DNA from: Allobosea sp. AAP35
GTDB taxonomy: Bacteria; Pseudomonadota; Alphaproteobacteria; Rhizobiales; Beijerinckiaceae
Direction: 5' to 3'
DNA length: 64,000 nucleotides
Assembly (NCBI RefSeq): GCF_001295925.1
Contig: NZ_LJHQ01000063.1
Location: 1 to 64,000 of the forward strand
Under the pieces are notes generated by a model. It searched no databases and was not told the DNA's origin. It saw only the letters and a list, made by a program, of their open reading frames with translations. Each line of letters starts with the position of its first letter. Position 1 is the stretch's first letter. Position numbers and translations under genes: made by a program. Of this stretch, positions 57,382-64,000 are shown piece after piece.

Positions 57382-57552
57382 TCAGGACGCGCCAGCGCGC
57401 TCGGAATCTGCGTCTGCCGCGGCCTTTTCAGCCGCCTTGGCCGCATCCTTGGCCTTCTCGCGGCGCAGGTCCCAGAGCTGGTAGAAGCCGAAGCCGAGGC
57501 ACAATCCCAGCGTCAACAGCATCTCGGCGATGATCAGCGTGCTGGACGCCAT
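57382..57552 (-). CDS. 56-residue single-span membrane protein after crtB
   Basis: One helix (LIIAEMLLTLGLCLGFGFYQ) is followed by a charged Ala/Lys/Glu helix (LRREKAKDAAKAAEKAAADA). AGGAGG lies about 9 nt upstream and the gene starts 15 nt after crtB, ending the bchIDO-crtIB operon. I do not recognise the family. The context suggests a small helper of carotenoid or pigment-protein assembly, as in other photosynthetic operons. Confidence 0.8.
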   Translation of the reverse strand: MASSTLIIAEMLLTLGLCLGFGFYQLWDLRREKAKDAAKAAEKAAADADSERAGAS

Positions 57553-57567
57553 CGCGGCAAATCCTCC

Positions 57568-58623
57568 TCATCGCCCCCCGGCGGCGGAACGCTCGACCCG
57601 GCCAAGGCGCTCGAACATCTCGATCACCGCCGTCGTGCGCCCCACCAGATCCCACCATGGGACGACAGCCACATGCAACGGCATCCGGGCCCCCTGCGAC
57701 ATCACGGCCACGGCCGTGACAAGATAGGCCGTCGCCGGCATTGCCGGCAGCCCCAGTTGCACGGCATCGCGAGAGCCGCCCGCCAGCGCGCGGGCGAGAA
57801 GCACCAGCTTGCGCCAAGCCGGCACGACGGCCCGGCGAGATACGCCGTCATGCCCGCGTCGCGCGACCTCGCGGCCGATTTCGGCATAGATCGACCGCGC
57901 CGCGCGAATCCCCGACCGGCAGGAGGCGGGCAGCGCCGCGATGCCGGCATCGGCCCGGGCGTAGAGCCTGTCGGCCTCGGCCAGAAGCCGCGCCACCACC
58001 TGACCCAAGGCCGGAGAGAAGCGTGGGTCGGCCAGGAAGGCGTCGGGGTCGATGCCGGCCTCGCGCAGCCAGGACAGCGGCAGATAGATACGCCCCATCG
58101 CCGCATCCGCCCCGACATCGCGCGCGATATTGCTGAGCTGCATCGCCACGCCGAGATCGGCCGCCCGCGCCAGCACCTCGGGCGCGCGCCGGTCCATCAG
58201 CGTCGCCATCATTACCCCGACGGAACCCGCCACGCGCGCGGCATAGTCGCAGAGGTCGTCGAAACTCTCGTAGCGCCTCCCTTGCGCATCCCAGGCCAGC
58301 CCCTCGATCAGCGCCAGCGTCACGGCCGGGGGCAGGCCAAAGCCGCGCACTGTCTCAGAAAAGGCGCGGTCGACCGGGTGATCATGCGGGCGGCCGGCAT
58401 GGGCGGCGGCGACACGGCGCTCGAGCAGCGCGATCGTCGTGGCATCGCCCGGCCCCTCGTCGATCGCATCGTCCGCAAGCCGGCAGAAGGCATAGAGCGC
58501 AGTCGCAGGCTGGCGGATGTCGCGCGGCAAGAGCAGCGCCGCGGCCCGGAAGGATTTGGAGCCCACGCGCAGGATCGCGTCGCAGGCGGCCAGATCCGTC
58601 CCTGAGGGCCCCGAGAAACGCAT
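57568..58623 (-). CDS. crtB: Phytoene synthase
   Basis: A 351-residue squalene/phytoene synthase. Asp-rich motifs are FCRLADDAIDE (near 50) and QLSNIARDVGADAAMGRIYL. It joins two geranylgeranyl diphosphates to phytoene. The start ATG at 58623 lies 1 nt after the crtI stop (TGATATG); ATGs at 58644 and 58755 overlap crtI and add unconserved sequence. Confidence 0.95.
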   Translation of the reverse strand: MRFSGPSGTDLAACDAILRVGSKSFRAAALLLPRDIRQPATALYAFCRLADDAIDEGPGDATTIALLERRVAAAHAGRPHDHPVDRAFSETVRGFGLPPAVTLALIEGLAWDAQGRRYESFDDLCDYAARVAGSVGVMMATLMDRRAPEVLARAADLGVAMQLSNIARDVGADAAMGRIYLPLSWLREAGIDPDAFLADPRFSPALGQVVARLLAEADRLYARADAGIAALPASCRSGIRAARSIYAEIGREVARRGHDGVSRRAVVPAWRKLVLLARALAGGSRDAVQLGLPAMPATAYLVTAVAVMSQGARMPLHVAVVPWWDLVGRTTAVIEMFERLGRVERSAAGGR

Positions 58624-58624
58624 A

Positions 58625-60169
58625 TCAGACCCGTTCTGTCGCATGAGGCACCACTGAATCGAGGATCTTGGCCGAGGACAGGACGCCGGGCAGCCCGGCG
58701 CCGGGATGGGTTCCCGCACCGACGAGATAAAGCCCGGCGACCTCCTCGCTGACATTGTGAGGCCGAAACCAGGCGCTCTGCATCAGCCGCGGCTCGAGCC
58801 CGAAGGCGGCGCCATGGACGGAGAGCAGATCGTCGCGGAACGCGGGCGGCGTCATCAGCCGGGAGGTGGCGAGGCAGTCGCCCAGGCCCGGCAGCAGCGT
58901 TGCCTCCAGCCGCTGCTGAATACGACGGCGGAACGGCTCGGCCTCGTTCGCCCAGTCGACATCGCCCTGCAGATTGGGAACCGGCACCAGCGCATAGAAG
59001 GCGTCGCAGCCCTCCGGAGCCAGGGTCGGGTCGGTCGCGGTCGGGCGGTGCAGATAGAGGCTGAAATCCTGAGACAGCACCTTCCGCTCGAAGATGTCGT
59101 CGACCAGCCCGCGATAGCGCGGCCCGAACAGGATGGTGTGATGCGGCAGATCCTCGTAGCGGCGGCGCGTGCCGAAATACCAGACCACGACCGACATGGA
59201 ATAACGCGCCCGATCGAGCTTCGCGTCGCTCCAGCGTTTGCGCGGCTGCGCCTTCAGCAAGGTGCCATAGGTGTAGGCGGCATCGGCATTGGAGACGACG
59301 ACATCGGCGGCGATGGCCTCGCCATCCGCAAGCCTGACGCCGGTGGCGGCGCCGTTCGCCACGGTGATCTCCGAGACCTTGGCGCCATAGCGCAGGGTCG
59401 CGCCCTGCCCTTCGAGAAGGCGCACGAGGCCCTGCACCAGCGCGCCCGTGCCGCCCTGGGCGAAATGCACCCCGAATTTCCGCTCCAGATGAAGCACCAG
59501 CGCATAGATCGCCGTCGCCGAGAACGGGCTGCCGCCGATGAAGAGCGGGTGGAAACTCAGCGCCGTGCGCAGCCGCTCGTCGCGGACATGATGCGCCGCG
59601 AGACCGTAGACGCTACGATCGGCCCGCAGCCGCGCCATCGCCGGCAGCGCCTTGAGCATGTCGACGAGCGTGCTGAACGGCACATCCGCAAGTTGCTCGA
59701 AACCGACCTTGTAGATCGCCTCGGCGTCCCGGAGGAAGCCGCCATAACCGGCGACATCGCCCGGCGCGAAGGCCGCGATCCGCGCGCGCATGGCCTCGAC
59801 ATCGCCGCAGCAATCGAGGCTGGAGCCATCGTCGAACATCAGGCGGTAGAACGGGTCGAGCGCGGTCAGCCTGACATCGTCAGCCATCCGCCGCCCGCAC
59901 AGCGCCCAGAGCTCCTCGAACAGGAACGGGGCGGTGACGATCGTCGGCCCGGCATCGAAGGTGAAGCCGTCCTGCCGGAAGACGCGGGCCCGCCCGCCGG
60001 GCTGGTCGAGAGTCTCCAGCACGGTGACGCGGTAGCCGCGCGCCCCTAACCGGATCGCGGCGGCAAGCCCGCCGAAGCCCGAGCCGATCACCACCGCATG
60101 CGGGCGGCGGTCGGGCTCCGGCGCGCGCGTGCCCGAACCCAGGCTCGGCGGGTGCAGTTCGGTCAGCAT
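58625..60169 (-). CDS. crtI: Phytoene desaturase
   Basis: A 514-residue FAD enzyme: HAVVIGSGFGGLAAAIRLGA (24-43), GPTIVTAPFLFEELW, HPLFIGGSPFSATAIYALVL, and the C-terminal GLYLVGAGTHPGAGLPGVLS. It introduces three or four double bonds into phytoene to give neurosporene or lycopene. It overlaps bchO by 7 nt upstream. The N-terminal 22 residues are unconserved. Confidence 0.97.
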   Translation of the reverse strand: MLTELHPPSLGSGTRAPEPDRRPHAVVIGSGFGGLAAAIRLGARGYRVTVLETLDQPGGRARVFRQDGFTFDAGPTIVTAPFLFEELWALCGRRMADDVRLTALDPFYRLMFDDGSSLDCCGDVEAMRARIAAFAPGDVAGYGGFLRDAEAIYKVGFEQLADVPFSTLVDMLKALPAMARLRADRSVYGLAAHHVRDERLRTALSFHPLFIGGSPFSATAIYALVLHLERKFGVHFAQGGTGALVQGLVRLLEGQGATLRYGAKVSEITVANGAATGVRLADGEAIAADVVVSNADAAYTYGTLLKAQPRKRWSDAKLDRARYSMSVVVWYFGTRRRYEDLPHHTILFGPRYRGLVDDIFERKVLSQDFSLYLHRPTATDPTLAPEGCDAFYALVPVPNLQGDVDWANEAEPFRRRIQQRLEATLLPGLGDCLATSRLMTPPAFRDDLLSVHGAAFGLEPRLMQSAWFRPHNVSEEVAGLYLVGAGTHPGAGLPGVLSSAKILDSVVPHATERV

Positions 60170-61053
60170 GCGATCAGCTCCCTGTGGCGCAGCATCTCGA
60201 TCCCGATCAGCCGCGCGACCGCCTCGGGCTGCTCCTCATGAGCGAGATGGCCCACCCCTGGCAGCGTCTCGGTCCGGGCGTCGGGCAGGCGTCGTGCGAC
60301 CTCGCGCGCCTCGGCGGGGGAGACGGCCTTGTCACCGGCGCCGACGACGAGCAGCACCGGCACGTCGATCTTGCCGAAGCTGCGGCCCAGCCCCTCCAGA
60401 TCCCAGTTTGCCATCATCCCGAGCGTCGAGGCGACATGGACGCGGTTGGAAAACAGCCGCCGGTATAGTTCCTGCCCGCGCGCATCGAGCCGCGAGCCGG
60501 TGCCTTCCAACAATTGCGTCACCGCGTCCGCACTGCCCGCCCGCCAGGCGAAGAAGCGCGGCACCAGCGGGTTGAGCACCAGAAGCCGGGCGACCGAGGG
60601 AAACAACTGCGACGCCACGCCCTTGAACGGTAGCAGCGCCCCGTTCAGGCTGATCAGGCAATCGGGGGCGATCGTCTTGGTCAGGACCATGCGCAGCGCG
60701 ATCGCCGCGCCGGCAGAATGGCCGACGACGCCATCGGGCGACACGCCGAGCATGCGCAGCAGCGCTGCGAGCCCCCGCGCCATCGCCGGCAGCGAGAGCA
60801 GGTCGCGGTCCGGCGCCTGGGTGAAGCCGTGGCCCGGCAGATCGACGGCGACGACGTGGAAATCCCGCGCCAGCAGCGGCATCAGATCGCGCCAGGAATG
60901 GGTCGAGGCGCCGGTGCCGTGCAGCAGCAGCAGGGTCGGGCCCTGCCCCATCGACTGGACATGCCAGGACAGCCCGGCCGCCGTGACGAAGCGGCTCGCG
61001 GCGCGATGCGGCCAGTCGCGGCCCTCGATCGCCCAGGACAAGGCGGCGCTCAT
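60163..61053 (-). CDS. bchO: Alpha/beta hydrolase BchO (Mg-chelatase-associated)
   Basis: A 296-residue alpha/beta hydrolase: LLLLHGTGASTHSWRDLMPL, nucleophile Ser in VVGHSAGAAIAL, and late His in LPGVGHLAHEEQ. BchO is found with bchI and bchD in purple bacteria; its exact role is unknown, with a part in Mg chelation proposed. The start overlaps the bchD stop by 4 nt. Confidence 0.93.
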   Translation of the reverse strand: MSAALSWAIEGRDWPHRAASRFVTAAGLSWHVQSMGQGPTLLLLHGTGASTHSWRDLMPLLARDFHVVAVDLPGHGFTQAPDRDLLSLPAMARGLAALLRMLGVSPDGVVGHSAGAAIALRMVLTKTIAPDCLISLNGALLPFKGVASQLFPSVARLLVLNPLVPRFFAWRAGSADAVTQLLEGTGSRLDARGQELYRRLFSNRVHVASTLGMMANWDLEGLGRSFGKIDVPVLLVVGAGDKAVSPAEAREVARRLPDARTETLPGVGHLAHEEQPEAVARLIGIEMLRHRELIAC

Positions 61054-62840
61054 CGCGCCACCGACAGGGCGGCGCCGACCGCCCGGCTGACGCCGGCTGC
61101 ATCGGCCTGGGGCAGCGGCAGATAGCGCCCGCCCATCGCCGCCGCCAGTTCGGCCGCCTGCGGTTGCGGCTGGGGCGAGGTGTCGATCAGAATCGCGGTC
61201 AGCCCCGCGCCGCGCAGGCCCCGCGCCGCCATCAGCGCATCGGCCTGCGCCTTGCCGCGACCCGGCTTGCCGTCCGCATCGATATTCGCCCGCCCGTCTG
61301 TCATGAATACGAGCGCGGGCGTGCGGCCCTTGCGGCGCACCGCATCCGCCAGCCCCATGGCAGCCTGGATCGCGATGGCAAGCGGCGTCGCGCCCCCGCC
61401 CGGCAGGGCCGCCAGCGCGCGCTCGGCCGCCACCAGAGACCGCGTCGGCGGCAGCAGGAGATCGGCCTGCGCCTTGCGAAAGGCGATCAGCGCGACCTCG
61501 TCGCGGCGGACATAGCACTCCGCCAGCAAAAGCCGCACCGCGCCCTTGGCCTCGGCCAGGCGCTCCAGCGCCGAGGAGCCGGAAGCGTCAACGACAAACA
61601 AAGTCGCGGTTTCGCTGCGCTGCCTGTAGCGCGCGATCCGGAAATCCTCGCGGCGCACGATCAACCCGGGGCGGCCCGCCATCGCGGCCTCGCCGCGCCG
61701 CAGAAGCTGCCAGGGCGCCGCCGCGCGCAGGGTCTCGACCACATCGAGCCGCTCCCCGCCGCGCAGATCGCCGGCCTTCGAGCCGATGATGCGGCCGCGC
61801 CGCGCCGCCTTCTGGAACTGTCCCGCGCGACCGGCGGCGCGCGCCTGGGTCCGGCCCCCCGCCGTCAGCAATTGCGCCAGCAGACCGGCGGGGATCGCGG
61901 CCTTGGCGGCCTCCAGCACCATGTCGTCGAGATCGCGTGGCTCGACCGGCTGATCCTCGCTTTCGGAGGGCGGTATATCCGGTTGCGCCTGCTGCTCCGG
62001 CTCGGGCTCCTGGTCCTGGTCGTCTGCCTCATCGCTTTGGGCCGGGAGCTGCGTCGCGCGCGGCGCCAGCACGAGCGCGGCGGCCAGTGCCGCATCCTCG
62101 GGCGAGACCGCGTCGCGTCCCGAAAGCGCTGCCGCCAGCCGCGCCACCTTGACCGCCTGCAGCGCGGTGCGCGTCGAGCCGATGCCGAGCGCCAGCGCCG
62201 CCGTGCACAGGCAGGCGATCGTCTCGTCGCTGATCGTCGCGGCGACGCGTTCGCGCGCGGCGGCGATGATCTGTGCGTCGAAGGCGGGCGCCTCAACCTC
62301 GCGATGCGACAGCGCCGTGAGATCGAGCCGCAGCGCCAGGCGGTCGGACAGCGCCGCCGCGGGCCGCTCGTCGGCGGCGATGCCTTCATCCAGCGCGACG
62401 ATGGCGAACCGACTGGGAGTCGTCAGGGCGACGCCGTCGCGCTCGACCGTCACCGCGCCAGCATCGAGCACGGCGCAAAGCTTCGCCGCCGTCGCGGCAT
62501 CGACGCGTTCGGCCATGGCGACGAGCAGAACCCCACCATCCGCCTCGGCGAGCAGGCCGCGCTCGGCGACCGGGCGCCCCATCGCCAGCGTCGCGGTGAG
62601 ATCGAGCCCGCCGAGCAGGCGCGCATCGCCGATGCCGGCCGGCATGCGCAGGGAGCGCGCCCCGCCGCGCAAGGTCGCAAGCCGGGCGAGCCAGGCCTCC
62701 CGGACCGGGCCGGCCGGAGCGCGCAGGGACACACCCCCGATCGAGGCGCCGTCCAGCGCAAGCAGCGCGGCCGCGATCTCGGCCAGCCGCCAGGGCGTCA
62801 GCAAGGGGGTCTCTGTCGCGCTGGCGACGGCCGCGCTCAT
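61050..62840 (-). CDS. bchD: Magnesium chelatase subunit D
   Basis: A 596-residue protein. The N-terminal AAA+ module is degenerate, without a clear Walker A. An acidic Pro-rich linker follows ([20 protein letters not shown]). The C-terminal von Willebrand A domain has the MIDAS motif [13 protein letters not shown] and a later [10 protein letters not shown]. It links BchI rings to BchH. Coupled at both ends by ATGA overlaps. Confidence 0.96.
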   Translation of the reverse strand: MSAAVASATETPLLTPWRLAEIAAALLALDGASIGGVSLRAPAGPVREAWLARLATLRGGARSLRMPAGIGDARLLGGLDLTATLAMGRPVAERGLLAEADGGVLLVAMAERVDAATAAKLCAVLDAGAVTVERDGVALTTPSRFAIVALDEGIAADERPAAALSDRLALRLDLTALSHREVEAPAFDAQIIAAARERVAATISDETIACLCTAALALGIGSTRTALQAVKVARLAAALSGRDAVSPEDAALAAALVLAPRATQLPAQSDEADDQDQEPEPEQQAQPDIPPSESEDQPVEPRDLDDMVLEAAKAAIPAGLLAQLLTAGGRTQARAAGRAGQFQKAARRGRIIGSKAGDLRGGERLDVVETLRAAAPWQLLRRGEAAMAGRPGLIVRREDFRIARYRQRSETATLFVVDASGSSALERLAEAKGAVRLLLAECYVRRDEVALIAFRKAQADLLLPPTRSLVAAERALAALPGGGATPLAIAIQAAMGLADAVRRKGRTPALVFMTDGRANIDADGKPGRGKAQADALMAARGLRGAGLTAILIDTSPQPQPQAAELAAAMGGRYLPLPQADAAGVSRAVGAALSVAR

Positions 62841-63856
62841 GGGCCGAACACCTCGGCCAGCGCCCGCTCGACCCGCACGGTCGAGCCGGCCTCGTCCAGT
62901 GGGTTGCGGCGCAGGCGGTGGCGCAGCGCCATCGGCGCGACCGCCCGGATATGACTGTCGAGGATTTCCTGGGCGCCCTCGAGCGCAGCCAGCGCGCGCG
63001 CCGCCCGCATCAGGGTGAGCTCGCCGCGCAGGCCGTCGGTGCCCAGATGCAGGCAAAGCTCCGCCACGCGCGTCAGCGCCGCGTCCGAAGTCTCGATCTG
63101 CGCCAGCCGCTTGCGTCCGGCGATCAGCTTGCGGCCGATCGCCTCGTCGGCCGCCCGCCATTGTCCGCAAAAGCCGTGCGGGTCGCGGTCGAAGGCGTCG
63201 CGACGCTTCACCACCTCGATGCGCGTCGGCAGATCGGTCGGCGTGGTGACGTCAACCGAAAGGCCGAACCGGTCGAGCAGCTGCGGGCGCAGTTCGCCCT
63301 CTTCCGGGTTGCCGCTGCCGACCAGCACGAAGCGGGCGGGGTGGCGGATGCTCAGCCCCTCGCGCTCGACCACATTCTCGCCGGAGGCCGCGACGTCGAG
63401 CAGCACGTCGACGAGATGGTCCTCCAGCAGATTGGCCTCGTCGATATAGAGGAACCCGCGATTGGCCCGCGCGAGCAGGCCGGGCTGGAACGCCTTCTCG
63501 CCGCTCGCCAGCGCCTTCTCCAGATCGAGCGCGCCGACGACGCGGTCCTCGGTTGCCCCCAGCGGCAGATCGACCACGGGGACGGGCACGAGATGCGTCT
63601 TCTGCCCGCGCTGGCCGGGATCAGGCGCGGCGTTATAGGGGTCGCCGATCACGGCTTGCATCGGCGGCAGCAGCGCCGCGAGCGCGCGGATCGCGGTCGA
63701 TTTGCCGGTGCCGCGATCACCGAAAATCAGCACACCGCCGATCGTCGGGTCGATCGCTGCCAGCAGCAGGGCCCGCTTCATCTCCTCCTGCGCGACGATC
63801 GCCGAGAAGGGGAAGGGCGGCGCCCGTCCGGTGGAGGCATCCCGCGAAACCCGCAT
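62837..63856 (-). CDS. bchI: Magnesium chelatase ATPase subunit I
   Basis: A 339-residue AAA+ ATPase that forms hexamers driving Mg insertion. [20 protein letters not shown] is followed by Walker [10 protein letters not shown] (46-54) and Walker [12 protein letters not shown]; sensor segment [23 protein letters not shown] 63856 gives the usual start. The same frame stays open upstream to the end of the window (48 codons, no ATG or GTG), so a longer N-terminus or an in-frame end of another gene cannot be excluded. Confidence 0.95.
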   Translation of the reverse strand: MRVSRDASTGRAPPFPFSAIVAQEEMKRALLLAAIDPTIGGVLIFGDRGTGKSTAIRALAALLPPMQAVIGDPYNAAPDPGQRGQKTHLVPVPVVDLPLGATEDRVVGALDLEKALASGEKAFQPGLLARANRGFLYIDEANLLEDHLVDVLLDVAASGENVVEREGLSIRHPARFVLVGSGNPEEGELRPQLLDRFGLSVDVTTPTDLPTRIEVVKRRDAFDRDPHGFCGQWRAADEAIGRKLIAGRKRLAQIETSDAALTRVAELCLHLGTDGLRGELTLMRAARALAALEGAQEILDSHIRAVAPMALRHRLRRNPLDEAGSTVRVERALAEVFGP

Positions 63857-64000
63857 CGGCGTTGTGGCGCGGGCCCGCCGCGCAGCCTTTGCCGGTGCGG
63901 GTAAAGCCTTTGCGGTATCGCGCGTTGCGGCGCCCGCTGGCCCACCGACGATCCCCGGATCGGCAGCATTCTGCCGCCCGTCGGAGAGGAGGTCGGAAGA

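Overview
The window looks like the chromosome of a GC-rich alphaproteobacterium, most likely a Hyphomicrobiales (Rhizobiales) member related to phototrophic bradyrhizobia, Rhodopseudomonas or methylobacteria. The genus cannot be fixed from sequence alone. Two things support this: the helicase tail - S4 protein - fdxA - carD block at the left end, which is typical of the order, and a nearly complete purple-bacterial photosynthesis gene cluster with two PpsR regulators.

About 1-16.2 kb is housekeeping and accessory DNA. It holds a helicase tail, an S4 RNA-binding protein, FdxA, CarD, a dienelactone hydrolase, an M48 lipoprotein protease, a nuclease-like protein, tRNA-Arg(CCT), a quinone oxidoreductase, a two-component system divergent from a DsbA-like protein, an L,D-transpeptidase, a cytochrome bd-type oxidase (cydAB plus a DUF2474 subunit) divergent from an NsrR-like Rrf2 regulator, and a small sulfur-related set (DUF2892, rhodanese, DsrE, TauE/SafE).

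About 16.3-64 kb is the photosynthesis cluster. Left arm: tspO(+); hemC, an alpha/beta hydrolase-membrane fusion, bchG and bchH(-); ppsR1(+); a small membrane ORF, bchP, a PucC-family gene, ppsR2 and aerR/ppaA(-). Middle arm (+): bchF-N-B-[small ORF]-L-M-lhaA-puhA-puhB-puhC-orf-acsF-puhE-hemA. Right arm: crtE-crtF-bchC-X-Y-Z-orf-pufB-A-L-M(-), a superoperon; crtD-crtC(+); bchI-D-O-crtI-crtB-small orf(-).

Together these make ALA and hydroxymethylbilane (hemA, hemC), insert Mg (bchHID), and methylate and cyclise the ring with the oxygen-dependent AcsF. They then carry out dark reduction (bchNBL, bchXYZ), hydration and dehydrogenation (bchF, bchC), phytylation and reduction (bchG, bchP), and supply carotenoids of the spirilloxanthin type (crtEBICDF, no crtA seen). 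The core apparatus is LH1 plus the reaction centre (pufBALM, puhA) with its assembly factors. There is no bchE, no pufC and no phytochrome in the window. AcsF, the absence of bchE and a bd oxidase fit an aerobic anoxygenic phototroph, though other genes may lie outside.

Main oddities: bchH is missing from its usual place between bchB and bchL and sits next to bchG, while a 69-codon ORF that may be a bchH remnant remains in the old spot. A 132-bp palindromic repeat is inserted in frame near the 3' end of bchB. PpsR-type operators (TGT-N12-ACA) come in pairs at three promoters with almost constant 34-35 bp centre-to-centre spacing. The two PpsR proteins differ in cysteine content. Four small unassigned genes are embedded in the photosynthesis operons. 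The reading frame of bchI stays open to the right edge of the window.
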